A DNA stretch of 64,000 nt from the NCBI GenBank assembly GCA_032209605.1, contig JASFXZ010000037.1, positions 1,798,001 through 1,862,000 of the forward strand, in the 5' to 3' direction. This document shows positions 37,397 through 49,932 of the stretch, one piece after another; position 1 is the stretch's first letter; each line of letters opens with the position of its first letter. This DNA comes from Mactromeris polynyma (Eukaryota > Mollusca > Bivalvia > Venerida > Mactridae). A program made the position numbers and the translations under genes. Under the pieces are notes generated by a model. The model was not told the DNA's origin. It did no database searches and saw nothing but the letters and a program-made list of their open reading frames with translations.

Positions 37397-38810
37397 CAAC
37401 CGGCTCTACAGTGCCTGGATCCACGGGAGATACTAGCTCAATTAGTACCGTGACAACAACACCGGACATATCAACAGCTTCCACACCGAGTGTACCGACC
37501 ACAACACCGGGTGTACCGACCACAACACTGGTAACGGTTCACTGAGTATACACATTTTGGAGTTTGGGATTTTATTCATGAATCTTATTTATCAAAGAGT
37601 AGAACTTTGACAATTTAAAGAAATGGTCTAAAGTTTGGTCTGAGGAACGGACATCTCACTAAATAACAGGATACTTGTTTAAGAAATAAAGGAGATACTC
37701 CTGTAACGGCGACTAGAAAGTAAACTTAAATATTCTCAATATGGTAGTTATATCTATTTTAAGATGTTTCTTTTTCTTTCGTCTGCTAACTAATCTCCAC
37801 AGATAATAAATCTGTGTATCATGCCAGCTTTTGTTAAATTATAAGCGATTGAAAATCTTTTGCCACTGTTGATATCCCATTCACTTGCCAGAGGTTTGGT
37901 TCATTCGTTCGTTCGTTTTAATTCACTCTGAATACCTTTCAGGCACCTGTTATGCAATGTTACAATGGCATATGTTTGGGAAATTCTTCGGATGAAAATG
38001 ATTTCAGTTGTATCAATGAAACCATAGCAGACATGTGTGAGCTTGCTGAAGGCGAGAGTTGCTTCGTAAGTACTCGCGGTGTTAATCGTAATAATAACGT
38101 GTTTTCCTGAGATATTAAATTTCCGTTTTAACCCAAACTTGTTGATATAAGTTGTTGTTAAGCACAGGACCACTCGATCAATGTTGTTCTCATCTTGCGC
38201 ATTGTCTTTCAGTTCATTTTGATCGACATTTAAGAAGCAGTTATATTAACTGTTTGTTGTTCTACCTCGCTAGTAATTTCTTTTCTTTTGATAAAAGTAC
38301 ATGTGTCCACCTGAGTTAAGTCTGAAGAACACTCCACTCCCGGGGTATAATTCACCCTAAGACAATTGGCTGCTATTTTACTTGAGGAAGTTGTCAATAG
38401 CTTGCGGAAAACAAGTAAGTACTGGTTAGGTACCCAGGAACTCATATTAGGTCAGTTGCCCGTCGTATATATGAAAAGGCGTAAACTAATACAAGTAAAT
38501 ATTTTCATTTGGTCAGATTGTAGACGCATTTCGTATTTTGAAACTCAGAAATATTTCATCGAAAGTTGTTTTATTACAGCAAACTGTGTTTAAGAACAGT
38601 TCTACTATCGTTTACGAAGTTGGATGCAAGAGTGATTGTGAATATTTACTCGAAGAAGGTGAAGGAACTGATACAATATCAACCACAAGATGTTGTGATT
38701 TGAACTTGTGCAACGGCAATCTTATTAATGATCCTGATTCTGGCAACTCCGCTGCATCTGTGACGTCATCAATGTTTGCTATCGTCTGCATTGCTGTGCT
38801 CATAGTCTAA
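37397..38810 (+). CDS. Ly6/uPAR-like protein with Ser/Thr/Pro stalk and GPI-type tail (copy A)
   Basis: Three exons are well supported. Stalk exon 37,397-37,530 (acceptor TTTTTATCAG, donor GTAACG) encodes about 44 residues rich in Thr, Ser and Pro, including STPSVPTTTPGVPTTT, a likely O-glycosylated segment. Exon 37,943-38,065 (acceptor CTTTCAG, donor GTAAGT; 41 codons) carries five cysteines. Exon 38,580-38,810 (acceptor TTATTACAG; 76 codons and stop) carries five more, ending in the family signature RCCDLNLCNG. All phases agree. Ten cysteines spread this way fit a three-finger Ly6/uPAR domain, known for extracellular ligand binding. After it come a small-residue stretch (GNSAASVTSS) and a hydrophobic end (MFAIVCIAVLIV), typical of a GPI-attachment signal. 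AATAAA at 38,823 fits a poly(A) signal. The 5' exon is unsettled (see 36,222 and 35,792). Ligand and physiological role are unknown. Confidence 0.8.
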
Positions 38811-38822
38811 TTGCACTCTCTG

Positions 38823-38828
38823 AATAAA
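38823..38828 (+). terminator. Poly(A) signal AATAAA of the Ly6-like gene
   Basis: A canonical hexamer 13 bases after the stop codon of the Ly6-like gene, followed by a T-rich stretch. Its closeness to the stop is unusual but acceptable; a later signal could also be used. Confidence 0.5.
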
Positions 38829-38849
38829 TTATTGTATTTTTATTTCTTG

Positions 38850-39945
38850 CCAACTGTAGGACATGCTGGTTTGTATGATGGAGATTATATATGTATACTG
38901 CAAGGTGTGTGGATGTTTTAAACAATCTAATGATATCTCAAAGAGATGGAAAGATTGCCTGAAATACCGTTGTTGAACAGTCAGTGTAGTATCCGTCACG
39001 CTTTCTTTGTTGATGTTATTCAGTCTTTAAGATACTGTCTCATGATGTGTTTGTAATGAAATTTATACGTGATTTGTTTTGTATATCGTATTGGCACAAA
39101 TATTCTAAATCGGTGCGTGGTTAGCAGTAGTAGAAGTAACAGCAACACTACAGTTATCAACCACTAGTACTGATACTAATGGTTATACTGCCCTTTGTCC
39201 CGGCAAAAAACACACGTATACTCAATTACATAAATTGCTAATGACAAATACAGGTTACATACTATTTCAGACAGTATGGAAAAAGTAAATTTTAAAATCA
39301 ACTTGATTTATAAATGTTAAAAAACTGTAGGAAATAACAAAAATTTGTATAATTATTCTCAAAAATTCACGGAACGGCCATGACTGATGGAACCACAATG
39401 TCTATCGTAGGTTAGCTTGTAGACTTGTAGCAACAGAAGTACGGCCATTATTGACAGCCGTGAGAATGAGCAGCAATGATGGGGCTGTAGTACTGCGTCT
39501 ACTACTGTAACTTCCAACTTCTGTTCGATATATTAAACGTAATTTAAACTTAGATCATATCGACATTATCATTCAGAGGACCAGATAAGTGACTGGTCCA
39601 AACTCGAAAACTATAAGTACATGTTTATGTTGCTGAAATTCAGATCATTATCATCGTGTTTATCAAAATGTGTGGATATTTGAATCTCTGTTTTGTAGCT
39701 CTAATAAATGATTAGTATTGTGATTAATTTTGTATTAGTGTGGTTTGATAATAGAATTCAGACATACCCCTTGCAATTTTCGCCCGCAATTATATTGAAA
39801 GACATGTTTGCAAATAAATTGAAACGAACACTATATCTTTAAGCAACATAACAATACACTTTGGTTCATCCAGAAACAATATGGTTTTATGTAAGATATT
39901 CCTTGTTAACTTGAATACTTGAACTATAGTCTTATTGGGGTATGA
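38850..39945. other. Gene-free spacer between the duplicates
   Basis: No gene or repeat recognised. It separates the end of copy A from the start of copy B. Confidence 0.4.
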
Positions 39946-41645
39946 AATCAAGTGTATCAGTAAGATTGAATTACTGAAGTGATACCAGGTGATACATGAT
40001 TCATTACAACTACCAGATCAGTGATAATGGCTGGTTGACCGAAAATGTATTTCTCTATAATCTTAATTATCATATCAGCCCCATTCTACTTCATTGAAGT
40101 TATTTGATCGTTCAGTTGAACGACAGTCGATGTTAGGTTTATACAAAGAAATCATCATAAAAAATATAAGTATGAATGTGTAATAAAGCTATCATATAGG
40201 ACAATCCCGAACGTTACTTATTATCTATTTGTAATTGAGAAAGACATTCTGATGTAAAATCAAATAAGTCTCTTTATTACTGTATGAGTGTCACTCGAAA
40301 TTAGATTCTCAACCTATGTCCAAGATACCTTGAAAACTTACCGAAAATTCCTATTGACGAATGGAGTTGTTTTGTACGAAATAAGATTACGCCAAAATGA
40401 TACATTGCGTATTGAAATGCTCATTGGTTGTCCTCTCGTATTCTAAGTTATTGAACTGAAAACGAATTTCGTTAGCCAATTAGACATCTTGTTCAATCGG
40501 AACGTATATTAAATTTTGTTAAAAACCGATTACGACTGTCACGTTTTCCGTAAGTGTTACTTGTTTTGTTTAAACTCGGTGAAAGATTCGCATGTGCGTC
40601 TCGCATCGCTTATCTTTGTCAAAGATAAAAGAGGTATTACAATGTTCCGAGGAACGCCACATGCCCAAGACAATTGCTCCAAACACAGACCCCTCAGAAA
40701 ACAACAGTCTTCAAAACATTAGGTACTGTGGATGTGCAAGGGTAAACATGTAGGTGAATATTGGTGCAATTGTAAATATGTATGTAATAGATGTACAAGG
40801 AATGGTCTGGCCGACCATAAAGAACAATGAAGAAAAAGTAAGGAGGACAACATGGGGGATATTAGTGGATGAAATACGTCACGGAACAGGTGAAAGAAAG
40901 TTAGCAATAATAGGCCGAAGGGGTTCGGAGAGAGAACATGGACATTATACCAAGTGCATATAGGAAAAGAGGAACTTATAATACATATACAAGTTGAATA
41001 GAAATAATAACCATACAACCGAGCGATTTACAGCCTTGGGAATGTCATTAAAATACTGGGGGCTTAAATCGATTACACAGCTAGCTAAATTTAATCCCAA
41101 TATGGTCATTGATTTTCAACATATACGCTTACATTGGCCACATATACACTAACTAATCATCGAAAGCAATTAACCATTACATATACGAGATAGGCACATT
41201 GTACACGCCCAGCTCGATAAAACACTTGCTCTCACTAAAAACTAACTTAATATTTTCCTCAGGATGCGAAATAATCACCAAATCGTAATACTGGTGAGAG
41301 GAAATTTAACAAAAAATAGAAATAAAATATCACTTGATATTTAATGAGTAAACGAAACAAATTTACAACTACACTAAAGGATTATTTAGTTGCGTTCCCC
41401 CAAGAAACGCTTCCATCAACACAGTATTGTGTAATACGAAGTTATGCAAAAATCGTCACGGAAAACCACTAATCTCGTTATCTTGTTTTTTCCTGATTTA
41501 CAGTTAGACAATGAAGTACATACTTCAAAACATGTTATCATAACAATACTCGGTTTAACAGAATATTCAAAAACAAACATCAATGATTTTGCACAATACA
41601 AGTTAGTGCGGCATTTTAGTTTGACAAAACATACATGGCTTGAAT

Positions 41646-42203
41646 ATCAACATCTGATGCTACACCTATATATATCAACATCTGATGCTACACCTATATA
41701 TATCAACATCTGATGCTACACCTATATATATCAACATCTGATGCTACACCTATATATATCAACATCTGATGCTACACCTATATATATCAACATCTGATGC
41801 TACACCTATATATATCAACATCTGATGCTACACCTATATATATCAACATCTGATGCTACACCTATATATATCAACATCTGATGCTACACCTATATATATC
41901 AACATCTGATGCTACACCTATATATATCAACATCTGATGCTGCACCTATATATATCAACATCTGATGCTACACCTATATATATCAACATCTGATGCTACA
42001 CCTATATATATCAACATCTGATGCTACACCTATATATATCAACATCTGATGCTACACCTATATATATCAACATCTGATGCTACACCTATATATATCAACA
42101 TCTGATGCTACACCTATATATATCAACATCTGATGCTACACCTATATATATCAACATCTGATGCTACACCTATATATATCAACATCTGATGCTACACCTA
42201 TAC
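41646..42203 (+). repeat. Minisatellite, 28-bp unit, about 20 copies
   Basis: The unit is made of ATATATATCAACATCTGATG plus CTACACCT. Spacing is 28 bases and units are almost identical (a single TGCACC variant near 41,940). The corresponding place in copy A (about 29,395-29,420) has a single diverged unit between the same flanks (ACATGGCTT and TATTGCTTT), which shows the ancestral state. Confidence 0.95.
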
Positions 42204-42644
42204 GCCTATTGCTTTGATAGAAAACTTGTATTTGACATCTGCATTATGGTTTCAACTATTTGCTGAATGCATTTTTTATTGTATTCATATTTCAAGAACG
42301 TATAATACCATGTGAGAACAAACAATTGGAATTGTCATAAGACCTTATACTATTTATTTCAAGACTGTCGAAGGATATTTAAGTATTAAGTAGTGTTTTT
42401 CCGACGTGTATTTGTCGCGGAGTTTTTCTACAATGACAATGAAAATTAATTCACTCACATGAATGCTTTTAACAAATCGCAGGTCCTTTGTATGCTGTCA
42501 ATGAACAAGATATCTTCGACCAAGATTTCATATCTTCCACTGACCGTATTATATATGCACGTTTGAAATAGTCTGCAAACAATAGCGTGATTACAAACAC
42601 ATGTACATTGTAAACCCCAGAGCGACACGCTCTTGCGCAACAAC

Positions 42645-43842
42645 CTCCCTCTAACAATAGTATCAATTATTACTGCAGTAAGAGATTACTATCAAGTTAC
42701 CATATCTATAGTAACAGCCTCTCTCCAACAATCGCATCAATTATTACTGCAGTAAGAGATTACTATCAAGTTACCATGTCTATAGTAACAGCCTCTCTCC
42801 AACAATAGTATCAATTATTACTGCAGTAAGAGATTACTATCAAGTTACCATATCTATAGTAACAGCCTCTCTCCAACAATAGTATCAATTATTACTGCAG
42901 TAAGAGATTACTATCAAGTTACCATATCTATAGTAACAGCCTCTCTCCAACAATAGTATCAATTATTACTGCAGTAAGAGATTACTATCAAGTTACCATA
43001 TCTATAGTAACAGCCTCTCTCCAACAATAGTATCAATTATTACTGCAGTAAGAGATTACTATCAAGTTACCATATCTATAGTAACAGCCTCTCTCCAACA
43101 ATAGTATCAATTATTACTGCAGTAAGAGCTTACTATCAAGTTACCATATCTATAGTAACAGCCTCTCTCCAACAATAGTATCAATTATTACTGTAGTAAG
43201 AGATTACTATCAAGTTACCATATCTATAGTAACAGCCTCTCTCCAACGATAGTATCAATTATTACTGCAGTAAGAGATTACTATCAAGTTACCATATCTA
43301 TAGTAACAGCCTCTCTCCAACGATAGTATCAATTATTACTGCAGTAAGAGATTACTATCAAGTTACCATATCTATAGTAACAGCCTCTCTCCAACAATAG
43401 TATCAATTATTACTGCAGTAAGAGATTACTATCAAGTTACCATATCTATAGTAACAGCCTCTCTCCAACAATCGTATCAATTATTACTGCAGTAAGAGAT
43501 TACTATCAAGTTACCATATCTATTGTAACAGCCTCTCTCCAACAATCGTATCAATTATTACTGCAGTAAGAGATTACTATCAAGTTACCATATCTATTGT
43601 AACAGCCTCTCTCCAACAATAGTATCAATTATTACTGCAGTAAGAGATTACTATCAAGTTACCATATCTATTGTAACAGCCTCTCTCCAACAATCGTATC
43701 AATTATTACTGCAGTAAGAGATTACTATCAAGTTACCATATCTATTGTAACAGCCTCTCTCCAACAATCGTATCAATTATTACTGCAGTAAGAGATTACT
43801 ATCAAGTTACCATATCTATTGTAACAGCCTCTCTCCAACAAG
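42645..43842 (+). repeat. Minisatellite, 74-bp unit, about 16 copies
   Basis: The unit contains CAACAATAGTATCAATTATT, ACTGCAGTAAGAGATTACTA and TCAAGTTACCATATCTATAG. Spacing is 74 bases (42,671, 42,745 and onward). The last units share CTATTGTAACAG and AATCGTATC variants, pointing to growth at that end. Copy A has no array at the matching place (about 29,710-29,840). Confidence 0.95.
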
Positions 43843-43967
43843 TATATGCAAGTCATAGTATTGTACATTATTTGTATAATTTGAAACACGAACGTTTAGT
43901 GTTGCCGGCACGAATTTTTGTTGGAAAGTACGCTTTGGTATGGGAGCCCTGGAGGGACATTTAAAAT

Positions 43968-44075
43968 TAATATTTAAAATTTAAAACTTATTATTTAAAA
44001 TTTAATTCTTAATATTTAAAATTTAATTCTTAATATTTAAAATTTAATTCTTAATATTTAAAACTTAAAACTTAT
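43968..44075 (+). repeat. Short 21-bp AT-rich tandem repeat
   Basis: ATATTTAAAATTTAATTCTTA-like text, 20-21 bases, repeats about four times. It lies in a stretch present only in copy B. Confidence 0.7.
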
Positions 44076-46613
44076 CATTCACAAAGGACGCGGGAAACCT
44101 TTCCGTTGACAGATTAAACCTATGACCTGGGTCCAATGACACAATTTCGCAGCCAATCAAAGATCAGGTCAAAATGACGGCGGACCCCCAGCAGTGCTAT
44201 AGTCTGTTTCGGTTAATTACCTAAGTGGATAACATATATATAATATAGATCTAACTACTAATGCAGACACTAGAGGGATATAGTACTTCCTAGCTCTTAG
44301 TCAACATTTCCCCCATCCCCTCAAGCCGCGGTGTATATTATTATAGATCAATAGGCCTAACTAGGTCAAAATATATCAACCTAAAACCAGTACCAAAAAT
44401 GTATTAATTAATACTTGTTTATACGTATGCTGTTAATGGCAAGGTATTGACTTTTATAGTGCACGTTTGATTTTGTAATCACAAAACTTTATAAAAATGT
44501 GTTTTTTTATATCTAATTTCCAATACATTTTCTAGATAAGAGTTATCAGAAACCCCCCTACGTATACCCGGTAACTATTGCCTAAAACGATACGTGTACG
44601 ACACATTGATTGTGACAACGACAACATTAGACCGTTAACTTATCCGTTGTCATAGCAACGTAAACATTGTTATCAGTAACATGTTATAAGACACGTTCAG
44701 TACAAGCCTTGAAACAAATGCTCGTTCATGATGAAATCATTTGATGAACAGAAATTTAATATGCGTGTATCGACGTTTTGAAATGTGAACGATTTATGAC
44801 GGATACAAGTTTGCATCCACTACCTTGAATACAAGAGTACAATATTCACATTACATGTAATTTTAGAGATATATATCTGTTTCAAATTTAACTTTCGTTT
44901 AAGAACTAAATGCCTCTATGTTTGATATAGGTATAAGTATTTCACGATATCATGTTGTTCGAGTTCAGACATTATCACATATTCTCACAAAACAGGCTCA
45001 AATTGTAAAATACTATGTAGCACGTCTATATCCAGCATGCTTAAAGATATGACGGGTTAATATTTTTCACGAGGATAAAAAATATGTGTTTTGTAAATCA
45101 ATACAGATTATCGATGAAACAATCTTTTTATCCATAGTTGTCAAATTTTCTTACAATCGTATTTCACCAATCTGGGTCGCATATTTTAGGACAATGCTAG
45201 GTACAAATTACATGTATAAAGATATACCTGGTTGATATAAGTGATTTTGGGAAAGTAGTGATATATGCTTTCGAAAATCAATACAGATAATTAAAAAAGT
45301 AATGTTTGTATCCATTGTATTTGGCTAAAATCGTTTGTTGCCAATCTGGGTCACACATTTTAGGCTAATGACAGTATAATTCGTCGAAAATATTTTTGGA
45401 AAGTCTAGCAAGTTTCCCACTTCATAAAATGTCAACAAAGTACTTAATACAAGAGATTTGAAAGAAGACATATCTTTAGAAAAGATTACCTGCTCACATT
45501 AAAATAAGCAAAGGTGTTGTAGTTTATTGGTTAACATTCTGATGTATTGCACGAACACACGTTGATAGAATCTATAAATAGAAACACCCTGATATCAAAA
45601 TTCTACTTCTTATTTCTGTACATTCTTTCGATCTTATGAAATAAAGTGTGTTACATGTTCAATAAAATTTAATAAAACCAGTAAATAAATTTACATCAAC
45701 AATTTTTTACATGACCATTGTGGTAGCACAATCAAAGATATATACGTATGCGTAAATCCATACTTAAAGAAATACGAATTCATTCGTTCACAGTCTCTAA
45801 ACGATGTTCGGTTGTGTGAAATGTGCTTGGACATTTAACTTAGATTTTATTGGCTTTTGCCCCGCTGTGACTCGTGAAGCAGAGGCGAGCACAATACGGA
45901 TGCGCCGAAAAATACATCTACTTCGCTCCAACGTCTACCTATTATCAATGTCACCAAACCCAGTGTATTCAACGTTACCGATAAAAGTATGTATGCGGTG
46001 TTGCAACAGATATACACTGGAAACATTAGGTCAAATATTAAACTATAGCTAATCAGTTGTTACTGTATAGCAGAATTTTATGGGTATCGTAGCTTCTCGC
46101 ATTTGCATTATATTTTCACCGTGTATTCCAGTTTCTACCGTTATTGTTAAGACCTACATTTTGTTTGTCGAAACCAACTTAATAACGATCTGGCAATACA
46201 TGTCTAGAAGACTGAAAATCATAACTTGAGAATTGATCGAAATTGCGGTCACAGAATAGCAGAATGTAAGAAACGTGATGTACCTTACGTGATCATAATT
46301 TTTGAAAAATCGTAAGAATTTAGTGCTGGGAAATCCTTTAGCAGCATAAACAATCCTTCTTCACGGAACAAAGAATCATAGATATAAATATTTAGACTTG
46401 CGCCCCTTTGTTCTTGTAACACAATTTGTATGACTGAATGTTGCCAGGTTGTGAACTGTTATATATAAGGTGATAAAAGAATCAACGTCGACTTATTGTG
46501 AAATTAAGAGGTATGTAAGATGTTCTTGGTATGATAATGCATGTTCTGAACACACTTATCTACAAGCCTAAAAACCAAGTGTACAATTTGTTCAACCCAT
46601 GGTATCATGTTTC

Positions 46614-46707
46614 TGTTTATAATAGCTATATCATGTGTGTTTACTAAAGGCCAATGCACCTGTTTATAATAGCTATATCATGTGTGTTTACTAAAGGCCA
46701 ATGCACC
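46614..46707 (+). repeat. Perfect 47-bp tandem duplication
   Basis: The segment from TGTTTATAATAGCTATATCA to GGCCAATGCACC occurs twice in a row without change (starts 46,614 and 46,661). Copy A has one diverged unit at about 33,892. Confidence 0.9.
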
Positions 46708-47305
46708 TGTACTTCTCGATTGTTTTGTACTAAGTACATCATTTCACGGAGCAAGATATATTTATTTTCGTCATATATAACTTCTTAGTCAGCAACAAGT
46801 CAAATGATGTATCTTCGAGGGTGATATACCCGACAGAATGTTCCTATTTAGTCATATATTCCCATAAGTATTCAAATAATTATACGGTTAAATTGATGTA
46901 TATACAAAATAGTAACCGAAAGCGGCAATATGCTAATTCTTAAATTTATTAAGTAACGATTACCTGACAACGTGAATATTTGCACGATTAAACATCATGT
47001 CTTGTTGTGATCCAGGTATGCATTGTGAATAACACATGGCACCAATGGTCGACAACATGTACACGTTGTTATACGGATAAATAGAGCCTTTGTCGTCTTT
47101 GTCGTATAAGAATTAGAGTGTATGAGTGTGGTCGAACAGGAGAGCTGTTAGCTTTTTTAAGTAACCAACACTTCGTGTATACTTTTCTTCTGACGTCAAA
47201 TTCCATGGCTAAAATGGCGACTCGGGATTGTCTCATCCTGTACTCATGTATGTACGTTAACAATTAAACTACATTCTTTTTATCATATTTATTTCATCTT
47301 CACCT

Positions 47306-47510
47306 TCTGGTTCGATTCCCGGTAGCGCCCCGTACTTCGTCCAAAGTGTAGTTTACCTTAATCAACTTTATATAAGTTAAATTTACACGAAAATGACGTC
47401 AGGTCGTTGTGGTGTAGTGGTTAGCATAACGGACGGCTAATACGTAGTCCCAGGTTCGATTCCTGGTAGGTCATTGACCGATTATTCGTGTTCCACAAAC
47501 ATGACTATAT
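47306..47510 (+). repeat. tRNA-like SINE insertion specific to copy B
   Basis: Relative to copy A, about 200 bases are inserted. They hold a B-box fragment (GGTTCGATTCCCGG at about 47,311) and then a fuller tRNA-like unit at about 47,404-47,475 with GGTGTAGTGGTTAGCATA and CCCAGGTTCGATTCCTGG. The T arm pairs well, but the anticodon arm and acceptor do not, so it is not called as a functional tRNA. The two B boxes in one insert suggest a dimeric SINE. Confidence 0.5.
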
Positions 47511-48108
47511 ATAAGTATGCCTAATGTGTTATTACTTCTAATGTTCTTCTCTTGTTTCTTATTATTACAAGTATTTCATTTTAAATATGTGAGGAGATAA
47601 AACCGTGACAAATATGTGCGTAATATGTTATCAGACACGAACTGTTGTACGATATATTCGGTCCAAGATTTGATTGGCAACCCAATGCTAACAGTAGAGT
47701 AAAATTTATTTAAGTATTTATATCGTTCTTAAATTCCTGCATTTCGAGCGTACTCACATTTTTCAAGTTATCATTCCATTTTGACAAGCTGACTTTCACA
47801 GATTACTGGATTATTTCCTGTCAGTTATGGATCATTCCTTATATAAAATGTCTTTGTTCAAAGAAAAGGAAAGTCAAATGGAAAGACTAGGCCAAATGTG
47901 TAATTAGACATTAAAAAGAAAACAACAATCTTCCCTCTATTATACAGTGTTTGACGAATTATTATTTCTGTTCAAAAGTAATTACTAAATCAAATAATAT
48001 GTTTTATATTTTAAGTGCTTATGTTTAGTATTTTAGATATTATACTTTCCACATACTAGTGTGAAATTAAGTACTAAAATGAAACTCCGTGAAGATTGTA
48101 TCGTTTTA

Positions 48109-49932
48109 TGCTACGTTTACACTGTGTTCCCGGCCGTCACGGCAATCACGGTTCAGGCCACCGTGGAGAAAACGGGATGAACGTGAGATAACGCGGGGGG
48201 ACGGGATAGGCAAACGTTACAGACCGTAAATGCCGTGGATGAAGGGCCATAATTTTAAACTGTCAAAAGTTTTGCCACGGCAGCCACGGTGCGGATGAGA
48301 AATGTAATAGGCCGTTGTAAAACGGGTTAAACGCTATAAAACGTGACAGTACGTAATAGGCCGTTACAAAACTTGGAAGTGGTCCGTAGTGGGACGGGAA
48401 TCATATATTTCCCCAGGCATCTGAAGTTCCTTTCCAGTTTTGTCACGTGTGCTCCGTTTTGTCACGGTTCTCACGACAAGCTAGGGTGTACTATAGCCGT
48501 TTCGTAACGTTTCAATTACGGTGCGTCCCAGTGTGTGACGCTTTGCATGCCGGTGCGTTACGGTACGTTGAGTTCTACTACGGTCTGACACGGTGCTCGC
48601 GGACTCTTCTCCCATACGGCTTCATCAGGTAGCTTCTCAAGGCAAATGCATCGTCTCCTAGGATAAAGTAAGGGATGTCCTGATTCTGGTCATCGTTGGG
48701 CAGAGGGCATGGTGGTCGCAACCCTATTCCGGATTCTTCAAGAAGTTCACTGAGCTCGGAGTCATTATAGATTTGGGCATCAGACATATGTCCCACTCCA
48801 CCGACTTCAATCCATATGAAACGATACTGGGCATCCACCAAGGCGAGGAGAGGGATACTGAAAAAAAACTTATATTTGTGGTACAAAGAGCCTGTGTTGG
48901 GTGGCTTTCTGGCAATATGCTTCCCGTCCAGAGCTCCCACTGCATGAGGCAAATTCCACTTGTATTCAAATTCCCGGGAAAGAGATCTCCACTCATCGGG
49001 TGTCACAGGAACGGCGAACACTTCATCTGTGTAGGCTTCGACGACGGCATTGCATACTTCTGGTACCATATGACAGATCGCTGCCTTACTGCACCGGAAC
49101 GCATAGGAGAGTGACGAGTAATTGTCCTCAGTGGCCAGATGTCTCAAAGTCACTGACAGTTTCAGTCCATGTGTTAGGGCAGAGCGAAACTTCGTGTCTT
49201 GTCTCTCGATAACTGGTGTTATTTTTTCAAGGATTTCGTCGAAGAGCCCTGGGGGCATCCTCAGATAATTTTGAAAGGCGTTGATATCTTCGTTGCGGAG
49301 CTCCCTGGTGAGAAATGTTGCATAGTGGCCTTGCTGCTGCCTTCTATCTTCCGATAACCATGCGCGAACCCACATGGATCTTGGTCTTCTCCTCCGCCTT
49401 CTTCGCCTTTTTCCTGCCTTGCGCGCTCTTTGCAATTCCTGCTGGCCTTCTTGCTGACGCTAAGACTGGATAACTGCAGCAAACACACATGAAAACACAA
49501 AATCTTCTTCGTCTTGGGCATTCATGTTTACTCGTCGAAGTATCTTGATACAGTGATTGCTGTTGCTTGAGGGGTTTTCTTTATACCATGGGCACAAACG
49601 TGCTCCAAATCTTTCGGCGTCCACGTTTGATCCATAGGAGGCCTTGACGTGAAAAACGCATCAGACCTGGATGAAGACGTGAACAACGTGAGGGATCCCA
49701 TCAGAACGCATCGGACCGGGAAGCAACAAACATGCATCCCTGGTAGACCGCGGCCCGAACCGCTTCTTCGCCCCAACGGCCCGCCACGGATACCGTGATA
49801 AACCGTGAGGAAACTTAGCACAACCTAACATAACTTGGATATGGAGACAAAAATGGCCAAAATCACACGGCGCAATACGTTTCGGGCAAACGGGGCTGCC
49901 GTGGCCGCCGGGAACTTAGTGTAAACGTAGCA
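48109..49932 (-). mobile_element. PIF/Harbinger-type DNA transposon, internally deleted
   Basis: The left end TGCTACGTTTACACT and right end AGTGTAAACGTAGCA are perfect inverted repeats and continue imperfectly to GTTCCCGGC. The target duplication is TTA on both sides (48,106-48,108 and 49,933-49,935), as expected for PIF/Harbinger. Length is 1,824 bp. The subterminal part at 48,120-48,570 is rich in CACGG/CCGT words. There is no second (Myb/SANT-like) reading frame as full-length Harbingers have, so the element is not self-sufficient. The insert is absent from copy A, so it arrived after the duplication. Confidence 0.88.
48578..49525 (-). pseudogene. Harbinger transposase (HARBI1-like, DDE_Tnp_4), truncated
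   Basis: The best start is the ATG at 49,523-49,525 (MNAQDEEDFVFSCVFAAVI). An in-frame TAG at 49,460-49,462 interrupts the N-terminus, and the frame then stays open to 48,578. An arginine run (K followed by eight R) precedes WVRAWLS, a familiar Harbinger N-terminal feature. The nuclease fold is recognisable by VGALDGKH (first catalytic D), [16 protein letters not shown] (second D region) and [18 protein letters not shown]. Directly after that the frame ends, so the C-terminal part with the catalytic glutamate (usually in a VENAFG-like motif) is missing. The protein could not be active. Codons and base composition are GC-richer than the surroundings. Confidence 0.88.

Larger units (their letters stand above)
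27750..38850 (+). other. Segmental duplication, copy A
   Basis: Matches copy B (39,950-58,620) in the same order and orientation at many anchors: 27,836/40,030 (GGTTGACCGA), 28,620/40,247, 29,280/41,530 (CATAACAATACTCGGTT), 30,200/44,460 (GTGCACGTTTGATTTTGTAA), 30,990/45,150, 32,460/46,170, 35,814/47,203, 36,000/47,590, 36,150/49,950, 36,750/50,560, 37,397/51,218, 37,943/57,747 and 38,580/58,379. Copy-specific indels account for the length difference. Outside the Ly6-like gene I see no coding region in it; for example the open frame at 30,587 is not kept open in the other copy. Confidence 0.9.

Noticed and set aside
40630..41410. Possible retroelement in a copy B-specific insert
   Set aside because: A purine-rich frame at 40,754 has no recognisable reverse transcriptase, integrase or gag motif, and I see no terminal repeats.
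45804..46052. 82-codon open frame in copy B
   Set aside because: The counterpart in copy A (near 32,110) is not open in the same frame.
47401..47475. Functional tRNA gene
   Set aside because: The T arm is good, but the acceptor ends do not pair and the anticodon arm lacks a proper stem and U33, so it is listed as SINE-like instead.
48773..49114. 113-codon plus-strand frame
   Set aside because: Shadow of the Harbinger transposase on the other strand.
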